Assembly: GCA_009760855.2 (NCBI GenBank)
Contig: WPIO01000004.1
Coordinates: 8,397,501-8,461,500, forward strand
Direction of reading: 5' to 3'
Length of the DNA stretch: 64,000 nucleotides
Origin: Cristatella mucedo
Lineage: Eukaryota > Bryozoa > Phylactolaemata > Cristatellidae
Shown here: positions 46,645 through 57,239 of the stretch, in pieces
How positions within the stretch are numbered: the first letter of the stretch is position 1
How the letters are laid out: each line of letters opens with the position of its first letter
The notes under the pieces: generated by a model
What the model was told of the DNA's origin: nothing
The model's input: only the letters and a program-made list of their open reading frames with translations
The model's database searches: none
Translations under genes and position numbers: made by a program

Positions 46645-47755
46645 AAGAAAGTCGGCCCACTGCTGATTGATAGCAGTAGTAAGCCAAAAGGACGGACTGA
46701 ATAGCCAGCGAACGAGGTCAGCCCGTGCGGGCCCAGCGCAAAGTCGTCGGCCACCCCGCACGCTGCTGTGTGGTGGCATCACAATACGGGTCATTGCATC
46801 AGCTACACGAGTAAGGGGTGAGGGGCTCGAACTTACTGACCGGAGGTGGTGGGCTCGAGCACTGCATTGAGCACCGTATTGCTCACTTCAAGCGGGTAGC
46901 CGCAAAGCCTCCTCCGCTTTATGTAGCTGTGGCACGTTTTGATCGGCTGTCCTTTACTTTCAAATAGGAAAAGACTCAGCGTGGAAGCAAGCCTGATGCA
47001 TTGATGCTTGCAAGAGCGCGGGTGATCGTCGCGTCCTGTTCGCGAGCGGACGCTGAAAGCTTAAAACTTGATCGCCGATCCTGCTGGAAAGAGCAATAAC
47101 CAGCGTGGTGGATGGGGTCGTCAACGAGATCGTTCAACCCGTGGCGTGTGACCGGAGCGGGTCGTCAGGTAGGTTTGAATGCATTTTTATTCGTGGCCTG
47201 CTAATAGCTTTAAATGCTCGTCTATCCGTCACCAGCGCTGTGCTGATCGGCCTTCTAGTTGCCTTCTCGGCGGGCGAAACTTCACGCAGCGTTGAGCGCG
47301 AGAGCGCACACGGCGGCTGCGTGTACCGGTGTACGACTTCAGCAGGCTGATGGCGAACAAGCACATTTATCTGATGCTGCGACAAAAACGATTGTATAAA
47401 GTAACGCCGAGTTAACGCAAGAACTAGTCGCAGCAGCAGCTGCTGCTGCAGGAAAAAAGTGTCAATGCAACTGGCGAGGAGCCAGCAGATTCAGTGGTCC
47501 GCCATTTTGCGGCGCTTGCTTTTCGCCGATAATCGGATATCGATCGCCGATAATCGTGCCGACGAACGACGAGCGAAGCGCATTTTTGTGAAAGTACTAG
47601 CATCACCTCTTATTCTTGTAGCTGCCGCAATCGCGACACCACTCATCACAATGAATGGCAAATAGGTGAATCTATATTTTCCAATAGTTTTCTTAAAACC
47701 TTCAGATATCCCCTACACAGTGGACCTCAAGTATTAATTTACCCGCGGCATGGTG
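46645..47755. other. No gene established
   Basis: A plus-strand stretch ending TCGTCAG before GTAGGT (47,166) and a following frame with a hydrophobic run (LLIALNARLSVTSAVLIGLL, not started by a convincing exon) are suggestive only. Confidence 0.25.
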
Positions 47756-47758
47756 GAG

Positions 47759-48118
47759 TTATGATCTCCACGAAGATCTGGGCATTGAGCAGTGATGGCA
47801 GTTACTAAAAAGAAAGCTCCCGACAGGCATCCATCGGTCGGTGAGTGTGCTAGTGTCGTCGGTAGCATCCGTCGCGGAGGCGGTCCAGCCGGCGATCGGT
47901 AAGTCTTGGCTGCATTTACGCTGACTTTGTGCCTGCTCGGAGGTCAGTTGAGTGGCCCGTTGCTCAAGTGGCGATATGGAAAACATCGCATCCGTTAGCA
48001 GCTCGCTGGGTGTGTCGATGTAGTCGGGTGTTTCCCTCCTTTTGGCATGCACAAGCCTGCTTAGCAGTGCTGCCCCTTCGCCAGTTCGCCGATGTTTATC
48101 CGAATTCAATTTTTCCAT
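47759..48118 (-). CDS. Open reading frame of 119 codons, unidentified
   Basis: An ATG at 48,118 begins MEKLNSDKHRRTGEGAALLS; the frame stays open through TPDYIDTPSELLTDAMFS and LTDRWMPVGSFLFSNCHHCS to a stop at 47,759. It lies in moderate-GC sequence, is not a recognised repeat, and has varied, polar, protein-like composition. Upstream of the ATG the sequence is AT-rich. On the opposite strand a GTAAGT word at about 47,899 follows a shorter open stretch, so strand is not certain. Family and function unknown. Confidence 0.3.
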   Translation of the reverse strand: MEKLNSDKHRRTGEGAALLSRLVHAKRRETPDYIDTPSELLTDAMFSISPLEQRATQLTSEQAQSQRKCSQDLPIAGWTASATDATDDTSTLTDRWMPVGSFLFSNCHHCSMPRSSWRS

Positions 48119-48399
48119 TTATCACCTCTCTGAACTGTCAGTTTAATTTTCTAATTTGTATTGAATTGAACACAATGCGAATGCGTGTACGTGCTACAGC
48201 GTTTAAAGTTCTGGCACAGCCCTCGCTCTGAACTTTTCATTGCGCGATTGCGCCACTACTCATGACTGCCACGCTTGTAGCGCCACGCAAACCGGAGTTC
48301 GCAGAGAGCGACATGCTTCTAAAAGTAGGCCACAAACTAAATTTTCAAAACCGCCGCTTACACATTTAAATTTCAGTGCACAGCAGTTCTAGCTTGTAG

Positions 48400-48545
48400 G
48401 CACGGTGGTTGGCCAGGCTTAGGATTTCTTGCGTTGGATGACCGAGGTCGTGGGTTCGAGCCAGTGCGGCATATGTGAAACGCGCGGCTTGACATTCTGT
48501 ATTCCTCTTGCAGTGCGCCTCTGGCACAATGAATTATTTTAATTT
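48400..48545 (+). mobile_element. SINE 1 copy d
   Basis: GGATGACCGAGGTCGTGGGT followed by TCGAGCC (B box), GCATATGTGAAACGCGC and an ATGAATTATTTTAATTTT end. The LINE A-like tail is partly eroded. Confidence 0.6.
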
Positions 48546-48970
48546 TCTCTACACTAGGAAGAAAACCAGCATGCCAAGTTTAAAAGAGTTGGTTAAAGTG
48601 CTCCGGCAATACAGCAGGGATCACATGTCTTTCGTGGAGATTCTGAAGACTTTATAGCATTTGGCTTTTAAATTGGTCAAGAATAAATATTAGCGAATAA
48701 ATATCTGTTAAAATAAATAGATACATCTGATACACACAGACTTTCGCTGGCGTCTTGTGCAAAGCTATGCCCAGGATAATGGGTGCTTCGCCGTCCGAGG
48801 AACCGGCACAGCCGCAGCTCCGAAGGATAACGTGTTTCTCATTTTCTATATTTGAATGGGAGTACGCGTAGCGTGCGAAGCGGCAACTCGCTCTGACGCG
48901 CCATCTCGGCTTCCGGTCCGATTCTGTTTCCAGTTGCGACTCGTGTCAGCCAGCATTGGGCTACCTTTGT
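48546..48970. other. No gene or repeat recognised
   Basis: Includes an AT-rich patch with AATAAATA words at 48,680-48,720. Confidence 0.35.
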
Positions 48971-48974
48971 ATGT

Positions 48975-49550
48975 CGGTACTCATACTATTACTTGCTACG
49001 AGTTCACCAGCCAGAAGGCTTGTTACGCACAGAAATGGCGCCTGTGTACACGTGATCTTGAGGGTTACAGGACTTACAGGCTCCAGCCCATCTGTCAGCT
49101 CCACTCAACGGCCGTAAGCGCGTCGCACCACCTGCCGGAACCCATGTCAGCGCATACCTACAAGGTACAAAACTCAAATCCTTTGGAGCACGTGCATTTA
49201 GCTCTGTATGCTCCCAAAGCCTGGAACTCCTCCTCCCGACCTGCGTCAGTCGATCTGATCGCAACCATGCTGCCACGATTTACAAAGAACTTAAAAACAC
49301 AGCCATTTAGGACAGCAGTTTACGGTGGGTCCCTGTGATCCGTCCTTGCTGTGCTTATGCGTGCTGGACACTGTGCATGCTGCCACTAACCACATTTGCA
49401 TGCTGACCCTGTGCATGGCATCCCTGACTATTTTATTCATAAAAGCTATGTTAATCGGAGCATGGTACCAATTTACCATGCGACTCGCGTTTCCTCTGCA
49501 AATGTAAAACGCCTGTAGAGAGATTGAGTTCTCTGAGGGCGCTAGATACG
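48975..49550 (+). mobile_element. LINE A ORF2 C terminus and 3' end
   Basis: APKAWNSSSRPASVD and LKTQPFRTAVY in the frame 48,856-49,338, then 3'-UTR words (GCTGCCACTAACCACATTTG) and the terminal box AGAGAGATTGAGTTCTCTGA. The microsatellite tail is missing. Confidence 0.7.
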
Positions 49551-49711
49551 ATTGACAAAAGCAACGAAGGATTGTGAGCAGGCATTCAAAAAGCCTCCGT
49601 GACGTACACCGACGGCTTACGCGGTTAATCTAGAGATCAACTCAGCTTTAAATGCCTAGGCCAACTCAACGAAATCACAGCTGACAGCCTCATCTCTGCT
49701 GCGTTGGCTTT

Positions 49712-49815
49712 TACGCGGGCCTCGGCCGTAGTTTATCGCATAAATCGATTCTTAGCCGTTGCACTCCGGAACCATGACTAATGAATACCAGCCGTTCTGG
49801 CTGATTTAGCCTCGC
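49712..49815. repeat. Unclassified interspersed repeat, copy 2
   Basis: Pairs with 31,600-31,712 through GGCCTCGGCCGTAGTTTATC and TTCTGGCTGATTTAGC with similar spacing. Confidence 0.4.
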
Positions 49816-50094
49816 TTCTGCTTTCAAACTCCGACGCCTGCAGTAGCGCCAAACGGGAGCTGAGCGCTCAAATATATATTCGAATATATATATATCGCCC
49901 GTGTGCTCCTGGGTCGGTATGGCCGGTGGCTTAGGCAGACCCGCTATGAATCAGCAGCTGACGCACTGCTAAATGACTCACCGGCACGTCATTGCGTAGC
50001 GAGCGCCAGCTCCGGGCAGCTTGTCTCCTGTAACGGACCATGGCCAGGTCGGCAGTCTTCAAATAAATCTGGCTGGCGCACACAGGTAATAGCA

Positions 50095-50168
50095 CAATAA
50101 TAATGCAATTCTGATAAAGCGCCCTCAGAGAACTTAATCTCTCTCAGGCGCTACATTTGCTGCAGCGG
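50095..50168 (-). mobile_element. LINE A terminal 3' fragment
   Basis: AATAATAATGC tail, then GATAAAGCGCCCTCAGAGAA and CAGGCGCTACATTTGCTGCA. Confidence 0.7.
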
Positions 50169-50439
50169 TAAATGACTAGCAAGGCGCCGCTCCGTAAGCC
50201 TACTACTCATCGCGGCTAATTTTCACAAGCGCTCGCCAGTCCAAAGTCAGCGGCGGGCTTTCCTTCAAAGCTGTCAGTCCTCGGATGGGCGGCGATGTCT
50301 GCAGTACTTACTTTACTAGTGGTCAGCTTTTACGGGTTCCGAATGCGCCCAATTGAAAATAGCCGGCGATCAAGCGTGCAGACGCAGTCCATTCAGCATT
50401 TCCAGCCGACGAGGTCTTAGCGCTCACTCATCACTTCTG

Positions 50440-50900
50440 CACAGCCTCGCAGCGTCCTCATAGACTAGATGGAAACGGTTCAGCGTCAGCCGTGCAGCGA
50501 GGCCGCCGTGGCGGCGAGCTGCTAGCGACGCGGCCTTTAGCCGCTCGCGATGGCAAGCCGCTGCCCGGGCCGTCGCCGGCCGGAGCCGCCGAAGTGAAAG
50601 TTTCTCGCGGCGCTGAACGCTAGCGTACTTATGATCAGTGACTGGCCAGTGATAATCCTCGTCGTCCAGCAGCCGTAGAGCTGGTTACGAAAAGTAAGAG
50701 CTCTGGTCGGTATGCAGACGGAGGCTTTCTAGACGGCAGCAGCAGCAGCCTGAGAGACCGTGATCGTGGCCTCCGCCGCCGCCGTCGCCGCTGCACGCGC
50801 TGCGCGGCAGGTACACTTTCTTCTAGCTCCCTTCGCGGGCCCATCGGCCCAGCATATGCCCAGCGTGTCGAAACTCCCGGAAGCTGCGCTCTGAACTTGC
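50440..50900. promoter_or_regulatory. CpG-rich patch, possible promoter
   Basis: Dense GCCG/CGGC words. Frames are open on both strands (minus 50,635-51,207), but no signal peptide, domain or clean exon is evident. The plus stretch 50,672-50,810 is bracketed by a CAG and a GTACAC but is Arg-rich and unconvincing. Confidence 0.25.
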
Positions 50901-51790
50901 CCCGCACACTTTCCTGTCGACGTTGCTTCCGCAAAAATTTCGTCACCTCTCTCAAATAAATAGTAGCCTTCTGGACATTAATTCTGAATTTGTGACGTTC
51001 ACTGCGCGCCACCCAGGTGGACGCTGAGGACTGATGAGAAAATGGCGACACCCTGTCTTCAGATGCCCGATGCTCCAGGCAGCGTACTTCAGCGAGCCCG
51101 GAATACTCTGACTCCCATCTTAAACGGGAAATATGGCACTCGCACTCCTTCTTAGGCGTAAATCCCGACGCTTTGCACTGATGGAGGCTCGCAGTGACGT
51201 GAGCCATATCCTAAATGTCTACCGATAATTTTGCCCGTTTCGAGCCTTTAAAACGACAGCCGCTACCGACGCGCCAGCTGCTTCCGCTCCTAACGTCCTT
51301 AGGAGGCCGATAGCATAGCGTGCTCGTGCGTGCGCCAGTTCTTGCCGGCGGCGGCATATACCGTCATGAAGCCCGCGTCTTGCATCGCGACTAGCCACTC
51401 TTGCGGCTAGTGCCCACACGCAGGTATGCGCTGGACAGCGCAGCGGAGCACTGCAGCAGACTCCGCCAGTGCTTACTGGAGCAGATTAGCGTTAATTCAT
51501 CGCTTATGCCGTCTGCTCGATGGCCACAGGTTGGGCTAGAGCGTCCGTCACCAGCCGTAGCGTTAAACGACTCTAGCTCGACTCCCACACGAATATGCCC
51601 AACCGCCTGGTTTGACGCCTCTAGGCAAAAGTTCAACTGCCGGACGCAAGGCCAGATGTGTACAGCTCAAAGCCTAGTGCGAGAGCTGCATGTCTATTGA
51701 ATGACTTGGGCTTTTACTTTCCGTTTGCCTTTGAATTATAACAGTACAGATTGAATCATAAAATTGTAAGAACAACGAATAATGTGGTTA
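50901..51790. other. No gene established
   Basis: Frames of 60 to 100 codons on both strands at 51.2-51.7 kb (for instance SAAEHCSRLRQCLLEQISVN on the plus strand) look protein-like but lack decisive splice sites. Confidence 0.25.
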
Positions 51791-51799
51791 CGAGTAGGA

Positions 51800-53020
51800 A
51801 CGTCAAATGTCCCCGTACGAAATGTCCCGGACATAATGTCTCCTGACTAAATGTCCCAGGACAAAATGTCCGCCCTTGCAGACGTCCCGGACAAAAGGTC
51901 CCCACATGTTAGCGATCAAATTAATCATATTCACGTTTAATTAAATATATAATAATTAAATAGTCTTCGATATTTCACCAATACAATGTAGCATGTCAAA
52001 GTTTTAAGACTTAATGAAGACCGCGGAAGAGAGTGTACTATATATGATCATCAGTCTCGACATACGTGTGCAGTTAATCAAAGGCCTCTTTGAAGTCCTT
52101 TTAGTTAATCTACGCCGGGTCGTTCTCAAGTAAATATGGTAGATTAATCACATAACGACGCTGTCGAACGTTGGACAACCTTATCCATTGGTACGACTTC
52201 GAGCTGGCTGCTATCAACGCCTTCAAAGACAAGTCTCCGAATGCAAAATGGTGGGTTGTGTTTCATTTCGGGCAAGTGCATATGGAGACGTGCAACAGCA
52301 TGGATTACAGCCACTTACAATAATGATCCTGAATTTGCTACTAAGGTAGCGTCTAATGACTTTGGCCTTGTTCTACTGCGGATGTCAGCTTTTGAGGAGC
52401 TTACAGGTGATGATGATTATCGTAATATGGATGTCATTCTGGACTACTTTGAGGACAATTTTATCGGGAGACAGAGGCAAAACAGAACAACTCCACAAGG
52501 TTTGAACTTACGCTGTGACCACACACCGCGTCCTTAATAAACTACCTCGTAGCAATGAAGTCGAAGGATAGCATAACAGCTTCAACAATCGTTGGAATTG
52601 CACATCCAACTGCGATTGCCTTATCAGAAAGTCAAGATGGAACAACACAGCATGGCACTGTTTGAACAACGGAACTTGGACAACCACAAAGAAAAGCAAG
52701 ACATAAACAAGCAAGTAGATTAGTTTGTTCACCGTGGTTTCTGACATACATGAAGGTAGTCAGAATGCAGTATCTTACTGACATTTCTAAAAACCTTAGA
52801 ATGATGTGGTATGAGAAGAGACTGTCTCAAAATAACTGATATAAATTACTACTCTTTAATTTTATTTCCCTTGCTTTTAATAAAATCTGTTCAAATAAAA
52901 TTAACATTACTAATTTTATATCACATGGGACAATTTGTCTGTATATTTTTGTATGGGGACATTTGTCAGAAATTATGTCCACATTTTCAATGATGGTCCT
53001 GTCACGCGAAAATGTCTCTG
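51800..53020 (+). mobile_element. MULE-type DNA transposon relic
   Basis: The left end (51,800-51,910) has repeated AAATGTCCC/GGACAAAATGTCC words. The right end (52,925-53,020) has the inverted forms GGGACAATTTGTC and GGGGACATTTGTC. Between them lies a decayed MULE transposase. Exact termini and target-site duplication are not resolvable. Confidence 0.6.
52180..52720 (+). pseudogene. MULE transposase, frameshifted C-terminal part
   Basis: One frame reads YDFELAAINAFKDKSPNAK, the next (52,241-52,537) reads YNNDPEFATKV, FEELTGDD and LDYFEDNFIGRQRQN, and a third further on reads like 'RSNEVEG-HNSFNNR', all in the order found in MULE-family transposases. At least two frameshifts and several stops separate them. 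The N-terminal zinc-finger and most catalytic segments are missing, so it cannot be active. Confidence 0.75.
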
Positions 53021-53147
53021 CAGTCATAAATGGCTGCTGAAACACGTCGACGTTTCGCTGAGCCCTTCTTAAATTGCTGCCGCCCTCGACCAGCACAGAA
53101 AAGCAACACAACCAACGACGAGCACGCGTCGTCGTTCGGCTTAGCCA

Positions 53148-54745
53148 CCTTAATAATAATAATAATAATAATATTGTCACTTTGATAAAGAAGCGCTCAG
53201 AGCACTTAATCTCTTTCTGGGCGCTTTACATTTTGCGCCCGTACAAGTAAGTGACGTACGCAATAGAATAGTAAGTAAAATCGTAGCTTGAAAAACAAAC
53301 AAAATATGAATAACATAGTGGTTGTTTTGCACTGTCAGCATGCAAATGTATGTTAGTGGCATGGCATGAACAGTGTCAGCACATACACACATTGAGGACG
53401 AGATCACAAGGACCACGTACTAAAATGCGGCTCTAAATAGGTGTGTGTTTAAGTTTCTTTTTAAATGGCTCAGGTCGGGATGTTCTGATGCAGGTCGGGA
53501 GGGAGTTCCAGGCTTTGGGAGCATACGAGCTATTCGCACAGTCTCCAAAGGACTTTAAGGTTTGTACGAATGAGGTCATTTCTAGACTGTTGGATTCCGA
53601 AAAGCGAGGTGGTACGATGCTTTGTCTGGCGATGGGGTAGTATATCACCTGAAAGATGAGGCTGTTTGAGCCACGATGAAGAGACCTAAAGTGCGCAGCC
53701 GGCATAGCAGACCTCGAAATCCGTTGCTTGGACTGAGCAACCAGTACGGAGTCGGCGAGAAAGTGCGAGCAATGTGGCAACGCGACGCTCAGGACAGACG
53801 CCTAGCTGGAGAGTTTACTGCACCAGCTGCACTCGCCTGATCTGTGCATGGTGTGGCCAGTGAAGCAGTGAGTTGCAGTGACGAGAGATCGAGATAGTCT
53901 GGAAGTGGCTGGGACCAACTTGGATGCATCCTTATCGAAACAAGCCCAAATTTTAGCCAATGTTATGAAAGCCGAGAAATAGGCTGGTTTATCTGTGGAG
54001 CTGATGTGGTCGTCGTCGAGAGAGTGCGTTTTGGGCATATGGACACTCGATTTCGAGCTGATGCAACTGGATGTCTTTGGCAGAGCCAATTGAAAGATCT
54101 GGCCTTTTCCAGTCTATGAGTGACACTAGGTTTGGCCCACTAGTCAAGTTAGTTTTCATCATCGCGGCATAGTTTTAGGCCTGGCTGCTGCCATCCATGA
54201 GTCGGATGTCATCAATGCATGCAGCGAAAGTGAGTTAAGAGAATTTGAGGTGCTCGAAGGCTGGGAGTGGATCAAAGGCAAAGGTACAACTGAGTGTCAT
54301 CGCATAGAAGTGAAAGCCTGGATGCGTGGCAATCACATCTAGGCAAGAGGGCAGAGCATAAACGGTGAAAAGACCGGACCTAGCAGCAGAGCCACTGAGG
54401 TACTACCATATCTTTAGAGGCTATCTTCAGATGATCTTTAGTCCATTCACGATCGCTGCACTCTGGAGTCTCCCACCGAGATAGGACCTGAACCGCTGCT
54501 CACAGAGCAGTGCCAGTGATGCTTCTCCAGGCGAGATGAGAGGCGCTCTAGAAGTACTTTGTGATCCGATGGTATCAAAAGCTGCATGAAAAGATCGAGC
54601 AAAACTAAGAAGAGACACTCTGCCATGTCTGCATTCCTGCAGTAGAGTCGTTGTATGCCGAATACGCTGACTCTGTAGGAGTGATTAGCTCTGAAAGCCA
54701 GACTGGAAATTACTAGCAAGGTGTGAGGTTTCGATATACGCGTAT
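53148..54745 (-). mobile_element. LINE A copy (RT palm to 3' end)
   Basis: A (TAA)n tail and the terminal box AGAGCACTTAATCTCTTTCT are followed by the 3' UTR, ORF2 C terminus (APKAWNSLPTC, 53,433-53,780), the post-RT region (DDDHISSTDKPAYF) and RT segments near 54.3-54.7 kb (SLAFRANHS). It is 5'-truncated and frame-broken. It lacks the SINE 2 found at the equivalent position of the 24-27 kb copy. Confidence 0.75.
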
Positions 54746-54984
54746 GGGTTGACGGCAGCTAAAGTGCCGAGATTTTAAGACGTCTCGCAGCCGTCGTTGT
54801 CTGTAGCTCGTCTTGTGGGTGACCATCCTCGTGGATGACATCAACAACACCATTGACGAGCTGATCGTCTGCGCATCTCCAGAACCCTACGCCGCTCCAC
54901 GCCAGCCGAAGTAGCGCGCCAGCGTTAGGGCCAACCTAGCGGAAAGCCGCGGAAACCCCGGAGAACCGACCGTAATGCGACGTC

Positions 54985-55000
54985 TCTCTCTCTCTCTCTT

Positions 55001-55071
<71 letters not shown>

Positions 55072-55078
55072 CTCTCTG
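54985..55078. repeat. (CT)n microsatellite
   Basis: CT repeats with a few TTTC and CCTC breaks. Confidence 0.9.
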
Positions 55079-55770
55079 TCGCTCCTGTCTCTCTGTGTCG
55101 CTCTCTCGGCAGCTCTCGCACCTCGCTCCTCGGCTTCCCAGTCCGTCCTGCCGCTCCTCGCACGCCAAACTGAAATCCTTTGATGATAGAGCCTTCGGCT
55201 GTATGCACCGACGGTCTGTAACCTCGCTTTCCATCTATCCCACCGCCATTTGCATTGGTTTGCATCATTTAAATAATAAGCTTTCAAGGAGACGCATACG
55301 TTCGCTCAGCTAATATTTACTCTCGGGCTCTTCAGGCTGCTATGCAAAATATAGGCGTCTGGTAACTGTTTCGCAGTGACAGTAAAACTGTGTGCATAAT
55401 CAAAATAGTAAACAGCCTGTTTCTTTAAAGCTATCGTATACTGTTTCTGACGAAAATACTAAACAAAATACTACAAGCTGAAGCTCCAACGTTCATTGTG
55501 GATGTAAAAATATCGTAACAAAACAAACTTTGTGAAATTTCTGCTCTCGAATGTTTTGATGATTTGTTATGATAATTTGATCAAATTGGCCACGCTGCAA
55601 TTAACGTGAAATTCTGCATACATCGAGTGATAGATCATAATTATGTTGATCCAGTGGCATCAAAATATTGACGTGCCTCTAGCAAACATGTCTTCAGTTT
55701 GTGCCTTACGCCGCAAAACAAAAGAATTCCATTACAAAAGCTGAGCGATGATATGTGACGATACAATAAA

Positions 55771-57237
55771 ATGATTAAACGTGTTTTGGAAACCCATGAT
55801 AATGTGAAGGATCGTCTGACATACATTGAATTGATTTTGATAAACTTGCTGGACGATGTGGGATTCAAGGAAGAGCCCGTGAACAATAAGAGAGGAGTAC
55901 GATCGCCGATTTCCTTAGACAAAGAGAACCTGAAGGAGATTGCTACCGAGCTGGCTACTGATAGAATATCGATTAGAGCTATCACTGGAAACGAAAGCAC
56001 CATACGGCCATCAATCTCACGGACGGATTTAAACTTCCATCAGAACGAAAGCAAGAGTGTGAGTGCTGGTGCATGATGATTGCGAAGAAGAAGTGACAAT
56101 CGCGTGAGAGGACATCGAATATCTTTCTGAGTCAACATCTCTAATAGCTACGCGATAAAAACACAATCAAAACAGGTCTTGTTTGCGTATTTTCCTCGAG
56201 CACTGCTCGCGATATCGTTAGACCTCAATGAAACAGCATTTGAGCGTTGCCCAGAATTAACAACGAAGAGGGAGTGTGATAAGACCTACTCAGGACGGCG
56301 CGTTTGTTAAATAAGATAGCTTTAGCACATCGATGTCATCGGATGGTTCCACCACGCTGAAACCAAGTACCTTGGAATGGTCATCGTGACACACCGCAAG
56401 AAGAGTACTGATGGTGTTCGGCACTCTGGGATAGTGATGATATCCGATGAACCGGCTATTTTGAAGCAGGTACGGACTTTGATGTGATCAGTCTTGATAT
56501 AACAAAGAAGGGAGACTCGATTACCACGATCCAGCTCATGAAATCACTGCGAAGCTTTTCAAGTTCATCAGACAATCGACTGTTCAAAATAACGTCTTTC
56601 AACCCAGTGTGTGTTCGGACGTGAGATTGGACTGCAGCTAGGCGCGATCACGCGCCGGAACTCCATCGGCTATCAATTTCAAGTCGCTATCTGGAGGCGC
56701 AGAAAGTCTGCCATCCGCGGGGCGCTGACTTGAGTCATTCGCTGGATAATGATTCGACATTGGATTTGATTCTCCTCACAACTTTTCTTGCACGAGGCAG
56801 AGAGAGCAGATGCTTGCGTCGGGAATCAGTCACGAAGAAAAGACTCAACGTTGGATAAGCGATGATGATGAAAGTCTGACTTGTCTCTTCAAGGCGATTA
56901 AATGTGCTGCTTCACGCAAAGATGCGATCTATCAATTGCAGTTGGACTGCCGGGCAACTTTCAAAGTCGACTAAGTCCGAGTCACGCTCTTTCTGAGTAT
57001 CTCGCCACCGCACTGATCTCCAGAAAATTGTACAACGAAATGTTATCCATTAACCACTTCAAACGGATGATAAAAAGAGTTTTTGATCTCGTCTGCACGA
57101 ATTTATGCTGCAAAGATCTAAGATTGCGTACTCAGGACAGTCAGCTTAATGCACTTCGCATTCGTGAAAATACTATAAGAAATATGCATGGATTTAGAAC
57201 TTATCACGAAAGGAACTCAATGATAAAAGTGACGTAA
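55771..57237 (+). pseudogene. Unassigned, frame-broken coding-like block
   Basis: Two plus-strand frames (55,771-56,076 and 56,902-57,237) and several shifted open pieces between them have protein-like composition in sequence AT-richer than its neighbours. Pieces include LETHDNVKDRLTYIELILI, TKYLGMVIVTHRKKSTDG and ALSEYLATALISRKLYNEML. No family is recognised. Possible origins are a decayed transposon, an endogenous viral element, or a host pseudogene; the sequence does not decide. No introns, terminal repeats or poly(A) tail are obvious. Confidence 0.35.
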
Positions 57238-57239
57238 AT

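Noticed and set aside
50635-51207. 190-codon minus frame as a gene
   Set aside because: Arg-run and mixed composition in a CpG-rich patch, no splice or domain support.
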